Part shown: piece by piece, positions 1-5,012 of the stretch
Layout of the letters: each line of letters starts with the position of its first letter
Numbering within the stretch: the stretch's first letter is position 1
Assembly (NCBI GenBank): GCA_910586575.1
Contig: CAJUJQ010000168.1
Location: 1-6,194, forward strand
From: an uncultured Clostridia bacterium
GTDB taxonomy: Bacteria; Bacillota; Clostridia; Oscillospirales; Butyricicoccaceae
Direction: 5' to 3'
DNA length: 6,194 nucleotides
Notes under the pieces: model-generated
Seen by the model: the letters and a program-made list of their open reading frames with translations, nothing else
What the model was told of the DNA's origin: nothing
Databases searched by the model: none
Position numbers and translations under genes: made by a program

Positions 1-231
1 CACGTCTCTCTTTCAATGGCTTCCTTTTTCTGGGATTTTTATGAAACTGCCGTGTTATGAACTTTTGAAATCATTTACGGTCGTTGAAAGGCATGAAAAG
101 AGCCGCTTTGAAGCATCGAACATTGCCTGTTGTGAGGATAATCTCATTTTGCACCGTGAAAATATTTTACCGGAAATGGATGGCGCGGTCAAAAGGGAAG
201 CAATCTGGGAGGATGCCAGCGGGTAAGCAAA

Positions 232-276
232 ACGCACAAAACCGGGGACATACAGCGGATATCCGGCCTTGTGCGT
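232..276 (-). terminator. Long hairpin, possible weak terminator of the degV transcript
   Basis: ACGCACAA at 232-239 pairs perfectly with TTGTGCGT at 269-276, and inside it CCGG at 242-245 pairs with CCGG at 263-266, leaving a 17-base loop. Read on the minus strand, the stem is followed by TTTGCTT, a poor uridine tract. It lies about 190 bases past the degV stop codon. It could be a weak intrinsic terminator or another structured RNA element; the direction is inferred only from the neighbouring gene. Confidence 0.3.
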
Positions 277-335
277 CGTTGTAATTTACAGAATTCTCAA
301 GGAAAGACTACTGCTCCATCCGGACAGAAATCGAA

Positions 336-397
336 CCCGTCCTTGGGCTGGATTTCCGCATAGCTGCGTTATCGTCCTTGACGGGCGTCAGCCAGCC
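336..397. repeat. Interleaved inverted repeats (pseudoknot-like order)
   Basis: CCCGTC (336-341) is complementary to GACGGG (380-385), and GGCTGG (346-351) is complementary to CCAGCC (392-397). The arms are ordered a, b, a', b', so the two helices interleave as in an H-type pseudoknot instead of nesting. Each helix is only six base pairs, so chance is possible. The octamer CGTCCTTG also occurs twice (338-345 and 373-380). Confidence 0.3.
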
Positions 398-441
398 TGC
401 GTCCTCTGCCTTGCCTTGCGAAAATCCCGCTCCAGGTCCGA

Positions 442-460
442 ATCCGATTTCTGATCGGAT
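442..460 (-). other. 7-bp hairpin just past degV stop
   Basis: ATCCGAT at 442-448 and ATCGGAT at 454-460 form a perfect seven-pair stem with a five-base loop. On the minus strand it begins seven bases after the degV stop codon. No T tract follows (TCGGACC), so it is not a standard intrinsic terminator. It may stabilise the 3' end of the transcript. Confidence 0.35.
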
Positions 461-466
461 AGAGCA

Positions 467-1336
467 CTACCAGCGGACGGACTTTTCCTCGAAAGCAAGC
501 CCGATTGCGCCAGGGCCTGCGTAGGTGCCGATAATCGCGCCCGCCGCGTGGATCCGGATTTTGATATCCTTGACCCGCAATTTCAGCTCGGCAGCCAGTG
601 CTGCCGCCGCCGCCGGGGCGTCGGCGTGCACGATAATGACCTCGCGCAGATTGGCGGCGGTGTCCAGGAATTTCTGAACCAGCTTGACGGTCGCCTGTTT
701 GTAACCACGGCATTTCGCGATATCGGTCGGCGCACCCTCCAGGAAGGTGAGCAGTGGTTTGATACCCAGCAGCTGCCCGAAAACCGCGCTGATATTGCCG
801 ATGCGCCCGCCCTTCCGGACGTATTCCAGTGTATCCAGCAGGAAGTAAAGCGCGGTGGTGTGCTGCATTTCGTACAGACGCCCCAAAATCCTGTCAATAT
901 CGCAGCCGGCGCGCACCATATCGCAGGCGGTTTCCGCCATAAGGCCGATGGCGGCGGAGGCGTTGCAGGAGTCGATGACGTGGATTTCGGGCGCAAAGCC
1001 TTTTTCTTTCAGCAGGCCTGCCGCCAGCTGCGCCGAACGCACAGTGCCCGAAGAAACCCCGGTTACCGTAATGCAAATAATATGTTTGGCATTGGCATAC
1101 TTTTCAAATACGCGCATGAAGGAATCGGGGGAGGGCTGGGAGGTTTTGGGCAGGCCGTCCATCTTTGCCAGCCGTTTGTAAAACTGTGCCGGGGACAGCT
1201 CAAGCCCGTCGAGCAGCGTTTCGTCGCCAAAAGTGACCGACAGGGGAACCATGGAGAAGCCGGCGGTTTCGGCCTGGTCGGCGGAGTAATCACAGCTTGT
1301 GTCGCTGATTACAACGATATCGGAGTTGAGCGGCAT
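467..1336 (-). CDS. DegV family fatty-acid-binding protein (FakB-like)
   Basis: A 289-residue protein, the usual length of a DegV protein. Members bind one fatty acid in a buried pocket; FakB-type members present exogenous fatty acid to the kinase FakA, giving acyl-phosphate for phospholipid synthesis. Visible family motifs are SDTSCD (11-16), KTSQPSP (64-70), the SSGT loop (95-98), IDS (121-123), LDTLEYVRKGGRIG (168-181) and GTYAGPGAIG (270-279). In the last motif the family usually has His where this protein has Tyr272. The start chosen is ATG at 1336, six bases from the Shine-Dalgarno GAGGTG (1343-1348); the GTG at 1345 lies inside that site and is unlikely to be used. It sits 69 bases downstream of a FabT-like repressor on the same strand, so the two are probably co-transcribed. 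The family call is firm. The ligand, and whether it works with a FakA kinase, are inference because no fakA is in the window. Confidence 0.93.
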   Translation of the reverse strand: MPLNSDIVVISDTSCDYSADQAETAGFSMVPLSVTFGDETLLDGLELSPAQFYKRLAKMDGLPKTSQPSPDSFMRVFEKYANAKHIICITVTGVSSGTVRSAQLAAGLLKEKGFAPEIHVIDSCNASAAIGLMAETACDMVRAGCDIDRILGRLYEMQHTTALYFLLDTLEYVRKGGRIGNISAVFGQLLGIKPLLTFLEGAPTDIAKCRGYKQATVKLVQKFLDTAANLREVIIVHADAPAAAAALAAELKLRVKDIKIRIHAAGAIIGTYAGPGAIGLAFEEKSVRW

Positions 1337-1342
1337 AGATAA

Positions 1343-1348
1343 CACCTC
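1343..1348 (-). promoter_or_regulatory. Ribosome binding site of degV
   Basis: GAGGTG on the minus strand, six bases before the ATG at 1336. It decides the start, because the upstream in-frame GTG (1343-1345) is part of this site. Confidence 0.75.
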
Positions 1349-1405
1349 GTTTCAAGAACTTTCGGGATCATTTGGAGCGGGCGCGCAGCCCAGCTGGGGG
1401 AATCA

Positions 1406-1849
1406 TCAGAGGATGGTACAGTCTTCAAAAAACCGCTGGAGCTTGACCAGGCTGGTGCCCAGAATCGAAGCTTCTTCCGGCGTAAGCACCTCCATAACCG
1501 CGTTAATCATGCGGTTGTGGAACGACTGGTGATACTCGTAAGCCGCCTGCCCGCGCGGGGTCAGGCTGACGTTGACCACCCGCTTGTCGGTGGTGTTCCG
1601 GGTGCGGGTAATCAGCCCTTTGGCTTCCAGCTTGTCGCAGGCGACGGTAAGCGTGGCCAACGTGATGCTGAGCGATTTCGCGATGGACGACATCCGGCTG
1701 CCGGGGGATTCCCCGATTTTTTCAAGGATATGGATCTCGGTGACCGAAATTTCGTTGCCAAGCCCTGCGGCAAGGGCGCGCTCCTCAATCTTATTGATGC
1801 GCCCCCAAATTTCTACAAGGAAGGTATTCAGTTGATCATAGACCTCCAT
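1406..1849 (-). CDS. MarR family transcriptional regulator, FabT-like
   Basis: A 147-residue winged-helix protein of normal MarR length. N- and C-terminal helices (about 1-35 and 102-145) should form the dimer interface. The helix-turn-helix covers about 52-77, with a recognition helix near SITLATLTVACDKLEAKG (61-78), and the wing is about 79-98, including the typical DKR (88-90). The overall pattern (N-terminal NTFLVEIW, VTEIHILEKIG, LATLTVACDKLEAKG, and FHNRMINAVMEVL near the C-terminus) resembles streptococcal FabT, which represses fatty-acid synthesis genes with acyl-ACP as co-repressor. That match is from memory, not from an alignment. ATG at 1849 is preceded by AAAGGA (1859-1864) with a nine-base gap. 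It is the first gene of a probable two-gene operon with degV, which supports a lipid role. No fab genes are visible, so its targets beyond its own promoter are unknown. Confidence 0.88.
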   Translation of the reverse strand: MEVYDQLNTFLVEIWGRINKIEERALAAGLGNEISVTEIHILEKIGESPGSRMSSIAKSLSITLATLTVACDKLEAKGLITRTRNTTDKRVVNVSLTPRGQAAYEYHQSFHNRMINAVMEVLTPEEASILGTSLVKLQRFFEDCTIL

Positions 1850-1873
1850 GGCCGCACATCCTTTCGCGGAATA

Positions 1874-1891
1874 TTTGATAAGACTAACTAA
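1874..1891 (-). promoter_or_regulatory. Candidate operator for the FabT-like regulator
   Basis: The plus-strand sequence TTTGATAAGACTAACTAA is an imperfect palindrome (TTnGnTA, six bases, TAnCnAA) starting at the downstream edge of the -10 box and covering the expected transcription start. TTTGAT resembles the half-site of known FabT operators. Its placement would suit autorepression. The symmetry is incomplete, so this is a candidate only. Confidence 0.4.
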
Positions 1892-1919
1892 TTATAACAC
1901 ACCCTACGGGATTCGACAA
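1891..1919 (-). promoter_or_regulatory. Sigma-A-type promoter of the marR-degV operon
   Basis: On the minus strand, a -35 TTGTCG (plus-strand 1914-1919) and a perfect -10 TATAAT (plus-strand 1891-1896) are separated by exactly 17 bases. Transcription should begin near 1884, giving a leader of about 35 bases before the regulator's ATG. It is one of the strongest promoter matches in the window. Confidence 0.8.
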
Positions 1920-2047
1920 GGGCTTCCGCGGTTTTTTTTCTGCGTCGCAAGGAGGGGACCGGCAGTTCTATCTTGTCCGTCCGCCACATATTTATGAAGC
2001 ATGACCAAGCGCCGGGGAAACGCGCGTCCGGCGCGGGACAGCGGAAC

Positions 2048-2053
2048 GGAGGG
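2048..2053 (+). promoter_or_regulatory. Ribosome binding site of the DUF4830 gene
   Basis: GGAGGG lies ten bases before the ATG at 2064. It favours that start over the upstream in-frame ATG at 2001, which has no such site and would put a polar, Arg-rich stretch before the membrane segment. Confidence 0.65.
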
Positions 2054-2063
2054 AATCAGAACC

Positions 2064-2558
2064 ATGATTGTATTTGCAACCAGACTGACCGCGAAAAAAG
2101 CGGCGGCAGGGCTGCTGCTGCTTTGTGCGGTAGCCGTATCGGTGGGCTACCTGATGCCGGAGACCGAGCCGGAGGCGATAGCGGCGTCCTCATCGGCGCA
2201 GGCCCCCGACCTGGGACGGAAAATCAAGGGGAGTGAGGACTGCGTGCAGCTTTTGCAAAGCTGCGGCTGGGAGGTGGATCCCGCGCCGGTCTGTGAACAG
2301 GAAGTGCAGATCCCGGAAAGCTTCGACGCGGCGTATCAGAGCTACAACGAGCTTCAGCAGACGCAGGGGCTGGACCTGACCGCGCACAAGGGCAAGCGGG
2401 CGACGCTCTACACATTCCATGTGCTGAACCATCCCAGCGGGGAAGAGGGGGTCACGGCCAACCTGGTCGTGCGGAAAAAGCGGCTGATTGCGGCGGATGT
2501 CTGCTCGGCGCAGACCGACGGGTTCCTGCATGGGATTACCGAGCGCCCAACCTCCTGA
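2064..2558 (+). CDS. DUF4830 domain-containing, membrane-anchored protein
   Basis: A 164-residue protein of unknown function. Basic residues at 7-12 precede a hydrophobic segment (about 13-31) that could be a signal anchor or an uncleaved signal peptide. A low-complexity linker rich in Ala, Glu and Ser follows (about 32-50). The conserved part (about 56-157) reads SEDCVQLLQSCGWEV, then IPESFDAAYQSYNELQQTQG, a basic patch around 109-114, ANLVVRKKRLIAADVCS and DGFLHGI. I recognise this layout as DUF4830, a small domain known mostly from Clostridia, probably outside the membrane. Five cysteines (21, 60, 67, 77, 147) include four in the outer domain. The gene stands alone between the divergent marR-degV operon and rsuA and has its own terminator. 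I see no clear promoter in the 140 bases upstream. The family call is from memory. Confidence 0.82.
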   Translation: MIVFATRLTAKKAAAGLLLLCAVAVSVGYLMPETEPEAIAASSSAQAPDLGRKIKGSEDCVQLLQSCGWEVDPAPVCEQEVQIPESFDAAYQSYNELQQTQGLDLTAHKGKRATLYTFHVLNHPSGEEGVTANLVVRKKRLIAADVCSAQTDGFLHGITERPTS

Positions 2559-2581
2559 AATGGATGGCGGCGGGGAAAGAA

Positions 2582-2606
2582 GGGGGACGAAAGTCCCCCG
2601 TTTTTT
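2582..2606 (+). terminator. Intrinsic terminator after the DUF4830 gene
   Basis: GGGGGAC (2582-2588) and GTCCCCC (2593-2599) form a seven-pair GC-rich stem closed by a GAAA tetraloop, followed by one G and six Ts (2601-2606). It begins 24 bases after the stop codon and is a textbook Rho-independent terminator. Confidence 0.9.
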
Positions 2607-2688
2607 GTGAAAAATGGAAGAGCGAACTTGAAAAGATGCCCAAAAAAACGAGTCCTTTTTTGTGAGTTCACTGAATCAACACAATAAA

Positions 2689-2736
2689 TTGCACTTTTTT
2701 TGCCCGTAGCTATTGTGCAAATTGCGAAAAAGTGTT
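2689..2736 (+). repeat. Overlapping inverted repeats upstream of rsuA
   Basis: TTGCAC (2689-2694) is the inverse of GTGCAA (2715-2720), and CACTTTTTTTGC (2692-2703) is nearly the inverse of GCGAAAAAGTG (2724-2734). The right arms overlap the putative -35 box and spacer of the rsuA promoter, so they could be an operator or a competing hairpin. The segment is AT-rich and chance is not excluded. Confidence 0.35.
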
Positions 2737-2741
2737 AGTAT
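2713..2741 (+). promoter_or_regulatory. Possible promoter of rsuA
   Basis: TTGTGC (2713-2718) and TAGTAT (2736-2741) are separated by 17 bases. Neither box is perfect, and AT-rich alternatives (such as TATTAT at 2739-2744) overlap. It lies past the preceding terminator and in the only AT-rich stretch before rsuA, so a promoter is expected about here. It would leave a leader of 100-200 bases depending on the start codon used. Confidence 0.4.
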
Positions 2742-2851
2742 TATATCAGTTGGTTTTGTCGGCGGGGAACTGCCCGCGGCAGAATAAGACGCAAAGCGGG
2801 GGGGCAGAACCATTGGATTTGAAGGAATGGCGCGGTTTTTGAAACGGAACC

Positions 2852-3706
2852 GTGCCGGAAGCCAGATTTCGCGCTCCATCCGTTCAGGAATCTCACGCGG
2901 GGGCGGGTTTGATTTCTGGCCCGGGCGGAAAGGGGAGAAGCACGCTGATTCGGCTGGACAAGCTGCTGACGCACTTCGGGTGCGGGACGCGGCGGCAAGT
3001 GATTGACGCGGTGCGGCGCGGGCGGGCGCAGGTGAACGGCAAGGTATGCTGTGACCCGGCGGCCAAGGTTGACCCGGAACAGGATGAAATCCGGTTCGAC
3101 GGGACAGTGCAGAGCTATCAGAAGCACCGGTACCTGATGATGAACAAGCCTGCGGGCGTCATCACGGCGGTGTCCGACCGGCGGGAAACCGTGCTCGACC
3201 TCCTTCCAGAGAGCGAACGGCGCGGGCTGTTCCCGGTGGGGCGGCTCGACCGGGACACCGAGGGGCTGCTGATCCTGACGACCGACGGCCAGCTGTGTCA
3301 TGCGCTGATGTCCCCGCGCAGGCACGTTGAAAAGGTTTATCTTGCGGGCGTGAGCGGCACGCTGGCGCCTGACGCGCCGGAGCTGTTCGCTGCGGGGCTG
3401 ACCCTGCGGGACGGTACGGCCTGCCGCCCGGCGCTGCTGGAGCCTGCGGGGGAGCGGGACGGGCTGGCCCTCTGGAGGATTACCCTGCGGGAGGGCAAGT
3501 ACCATCAGGTCAAGCGCATGGTTGCGGCTGTGGGCGGGCACGTGGAGACGCTGCGCCGCGTCGCGGTCGGCCCGCTGGAGCTGCCGCCTGGATTGGAGCC
3601 GGGATGCTCCCGCGCGCTCACCGGGGAGGAGCTTGGACGCCTGTTCCGGCAGATCGGGACGGAAAATGCGCCTGATTCGCATGAAACCGCGAGAAAAGGC
3701 CCCTGA
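2852..3706 (+). CDS. rsuA: RsuA-type 16S rRNA pseudouridine synthase
   Basis: Isomerises a uridine to pseudouridine in 16S rRNA (U516 in E. coli). Numbered from the GTG at 2852 (284 residues), an S4 RNA-binding domain covers about 34-80 (RLDKLLTHFGCGTRRQV) and the catalytic domain about 92-240. The active-site motif GRLDRDTEGLL (130-140) carries the catalytic Asp133, and REGKYHQVKRM (213-223) is typical of RsuA, as opposed to RluB/RluE. The first 31 residues are Gly/Ser/Arg-rich and unlike the family, which normally starts right at the S4 domain. GTG 2852 is the longest canonical start but has no good ribosome binding site; AGGGGAG at 2931-2937 sits instead before CTG 2945 and ATT 2948. The true protein may therefore be about 252-253 residues. 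The gene is conspicuously GC-rich (46 of 60 bases in 3361-3420). It appears monocistronic. The family is firm, the exact target uridine is inferred. Confidence 0.92.
   Translation: MPEARFRAPSVQESHAGAGLISGPGGKGRSTLIRLDKLLTHFGCGTRRQVIDAVRRGRAQVNGKVCCDPAAKVDPEQDEIRFDGTVQSYQKHRYLMMNKPAGVITAVSDRRETVLDLLPESERRGLFPVGRLDRDTEGLLILTTDGQLCHALMSPRRHVEKVYLAGVSGTLAPDAPELFAAGLTLRDGTACRPALLEPAGERDGLALWRITLREGKYHQVKRMVAAVGGHVETLRRVAVGPLELPPGLEPGCSRALTGEELGRLFRQIGTENAPDSHETARKGP
2931..2937 (+). promoter_or_regulatory. Likely true ribosome binding site of rsuA
   Basis: AGGGGAG is the best Shine-Dalgarno match near the S4 domain start. It lies seven bases before CTG (2945) and ten before ATT (2948), both in frame with rsuA. 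No ATG, GTG or TTG follows at a usable distance, so it implies a non-canonical start codon or is fortuitous. Confidence 0.45.
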
Positions 3707-3715
3707 AAAATTTTC

Positions 3716-3739
3716 ACAAAAAAATTGTAAGTTTTTTGT
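3716..3739 (+). terminator. Weak AT-rich hairpin after rsuA
   Basis: ACAAAAAA (3716-3723) pairs with TTTTTTGT (3732-3739) around an eight-base loop, ten bases past the rsuA stop codon. With one GC pair it is a poor terminator. The right arm overlaps the palindrome at 3733-3746. No better terminator for rsuA is visible. Confidence 0.25.
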
Positions 3740-3746
3740 ACAAAAA
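3733..3746 (+). promoter_or_regulatory. Perfect 14-base palindrome upstream of cdaR-type gene
   Basis: TTTTTGTACAAAAA is an exact palindrome 15 bases upstream of the -10 box of the next promoter. It covers the normal -35 position. The core TTTGTAC recurs at 3798-3804, within TTGTACACAA (3799-3808). It is a candidate operator; which protein binds it is unknown. Confidence 0.45.
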
Positions 3747-3758
3747 GGATGGAGAGTA

Positions 3759-3767
3759 TGGTATAAT
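3759..3767 (+). promoter_or_regulatory. Extended -10 promoter of the CdaR-type regulator
   Basis: TGGTATAAT combines a perfect -10 TATAAT (3762-3767) with the extended TG dinucleotide (3759-3760). The nearest -35-like box, TTGTAC (3736-3741), is 20 bases away, too far to be ideal, so the extended -10 probably carries recognition. The leader to the ATG at 3895 would be about 120 bases. Confidence 0.7.
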
Positions 3768-3826
3768 AACATAAATTGCATCCGAAAGCTTTTGGCGTTT
3801 GTACACAATGGCAGGAGGACGGTCAG

Positions 3827-3857
3827 GGCGGCCGAAGGGCGCTGCCCGATGGCCGCC
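3827..3857 (+). other. Strong leader hairpin before the CdaR-type gene
   Basis: GGCGGCC (3827-3833) pairs with GGCCGCC (3851-3857), and GGGC (3837-3840) pairs with GCCC (3844-3847) around a GCT triloop, with a three-by-three internal loop. No T run follows, so it is not an intrinsic terminator. It ends 37 bases before the start codon and leaves the ribosome binding site free. Confidence 0.5.
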
Positions 3858-3894
3858 GCAAAAATCCCGAGCGATAGAGAAAGGTGATATTGAG

Positions 3895-4986
3895 ATGGCT
3901 TCAAGATTGTTTCAGTCGATTATCCTGCAGATGAAAGACACAGTAGACCGTACCATCGGCATTGTCGATGCGACGGGCGCAGTCATCGCCTGCACAGACC
4001 TGCCCCGCATCGGCGAAATGCGGGAGGACGCCGTAACCGAGCTCGGCTTCGCCGGGGAAATGATCCGGTTCGGAGGCTATACCTACCGCTCGGTTTCCGA
4101 CCGTTCCACCCGCTTTGAATATGCCGTTTTTGTCCAAGGCGAGGACGAGCTGGCGCGTTCGGTCTGCTCGGTGGTTTCGGTCGCGACTAACAATATCAAG
4201 ACCCTTTATGACGAAAAGCACGACAAAGCGACTTTCGTAAAAAATATCATCCTCGATAATATCCTGCCCGGCGATATCTATATCAAATCCCGTGAGCTTC
4301 ACTTCGGCTCGGATGTGCCGCGCGTGGTGTTTCTCATCCGCCAGCTCGAGCGCGCCGATGTGGCGTCGATTGACGTTGTTTCCGGACTGTTCCCAGACAA
4401 GCAAAAGGATTTTGTACTCCACATCTCGGAAACCGATATCGTATTGGTCAAGGAGGTCAAGCCCGGCAGCGAAATCCGCGACCTGACCAAGATTGCAAAA
4501 TCGGTCGAGGAGGCACTGTCCTCCGAGCTGATGGTCAAGACCATCATCGGCATCGGTTCGATTTCGACCCAGATGAAGGACATCGCCGCTTCCTTTAAGG
4601 AAGCGCAGGTTGCCATTGATGTCGGCGGTGTGTTCGATACCGAAAAGTCGATTATCTCCTTTGAGAACCTGGGCATTGGCCGCCTGATTTATCAGCTGCC
4701 GACCACCCTGTGCCAGATGTTCCTGACTGAGATTTTCAAGCGCGGCTCGATTGATTCGCTCGACCAGGAAACGCTCTTTACCATTCAAAAATTCTTTGAG
4801 AATAACCTGAACGTTTCCGAAACATCCAGAAAGCTCTTTGTGCACCGCAATACGCTGGTTTACCGCCTGGAAAAGATTAAAAAGCTGACTGGCCTGGATC
4901 TGCGTGAGTTCGATCATGCAATTGTATTCAAGGTAGCGCTGATGGTGCGCAAGTACCTTGCCAGCCGCGAGGAAGGCTCGCTTTAA
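3895..4986 (+). CDS. CdaR/PucR-type helix-turn-helix transcriptional regulator
   Basis: A 363-residue protein with a PucR-type C-terminal helix-turn-helix. The N-terminal part (about 1-110) probably senses a ligand; IGIVDATGAVIACTD (21-35) recalls the opening strands of the diacid-binding/PAS-like domain in CdaR. The middle (about 135-255) resembles the GGDEF-like domain of this family, including SFKEAQVAID (233-242). The DNA-binding domain is about 293-352, with FFENNLNVSETSRKLFVHRN (300-319) and NTLVYRLEKI (319-328). The start is ATG 3895, eight to nine bases after AAGGTGA (3881-3887). Upstream in-frame starts (TTG 3799, ATG 3808) have no ribosome binding site and would add a Gly/Arg-rich tail overlapping the leader hairpin. 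The extended -10 promoter at 3759 should drive it. It lies upstream of ftsEX in the same direction but is separated by a terminator-like hairpin. Ligand and targets are unknown; a role in glycerate or purine use, as in named relatives, should not be assumed. Confidence 0.88.
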   Translation: MASRLFQSIILQMKDTVDRTIGIVDATGAVIACTDLPRIGEMREDAVTELGFAGEMIRFGGYTYRSVSDRSTRFEYAVFVQGEDELARSVCSVVSVATNNIKTLYDEKHDKATFVKNIILDNILPGDIYIKSRELHFGSDVPRVVFLIRQLERADVASIDVVSGLFPDKQKDFVLHISETDIVLVKEVKPGSEIRDLTKIAKSVEEALSSELMVKTIIGIGSISTQMKDIAASFKEAQVAIDVGGVFDTEKSIISFENLGIGRLIYQLPTTLCQMFLTEIFKRGSIDSLDQETLFTIQKFFENNLNVSETSRKLFVHRNTLVYRLEKIKKLTGLDLREFDHAIVFKVALMVRKYLASREEGSL

Positions 4987-5012
4987 CGAAAGATAACGCC
5001 GTAACCAGGCGC

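Larger units (their letters stand above)
1..466. other. Region without a recognisable gene
   Basis: I find no credible gene here. Short open frames exist on both strands (for example one from the ATG at 41), but none has a convincing ribosome binding site or a protein pattern I recognise. The left part (about 1-200) is AT-richer than the rest. The right part (about 296-440) is GC-richer and full of short inverted repeats, which resembles a dispersed intergenic repeat more than a coding remnant. The region lies downstream of the minus-strand degV gene, so part of it is probably that gene's 3' untranslated region. Its structured segments are listed separately. Confidence 0.5.

Noticed and set aside
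41..226. Open frames on both strands in the first 300 bases.
   Set aside because: No ribosome binding site, no recognisable protein pattern, and both strands are equally open, as expected by chance.
310..350. tRNA-like T-arm on the minus strand (GGGTTCGATTTC).
   Set aside because: No matching acceptor stem, D arm or anticodon arm can be placed at the right distances.
548..1342. Long plus-strand open frame opposite degV.
   Set aside because: It is the antisense shadow of degV, which has full family motifs and a ribosome binding site.
1921..1940. CCGCGG followed by a run of eight Ts, resembling a plus-strand terminator.
   Set aside because: There is no real stem beyond the six-base palindrome and no plus-strand gene upstream to terminate.
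2740..2745. A perfect TATAAT on the minus strand upstream of rsuA.
   Set aside because: Its -35 region is poor (TTCCCC at 18 bases) and it would transcribe only toward the end of the oppositely oriented DUF4830 gene.
2827..3006. A 59-codon basic open frame from ATG 2827 overlapping the start of rsuA.
   Set aside because: AAGGA abuts the ATG with no spacer, the protein resembles nothing I know, and most of it overlaps the rsuA leader or S4 domain in another frame.
3799..3894. N-terminal extension of the CdaR-type protein from TTG 3799 or ATG 3808.
   Set aside because: No ribosome binding site; the segment is better explained as a structured leader, and ATG 3895 has a good site.
2741..3904. 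Long minus-strand open frame across rsuA.
   Set aside because: Its Arg/Pro/Gln-rich composition is typical of an antisense frame of a GC-rich gene, and it spans the rsuA terminator region and the next promoter.
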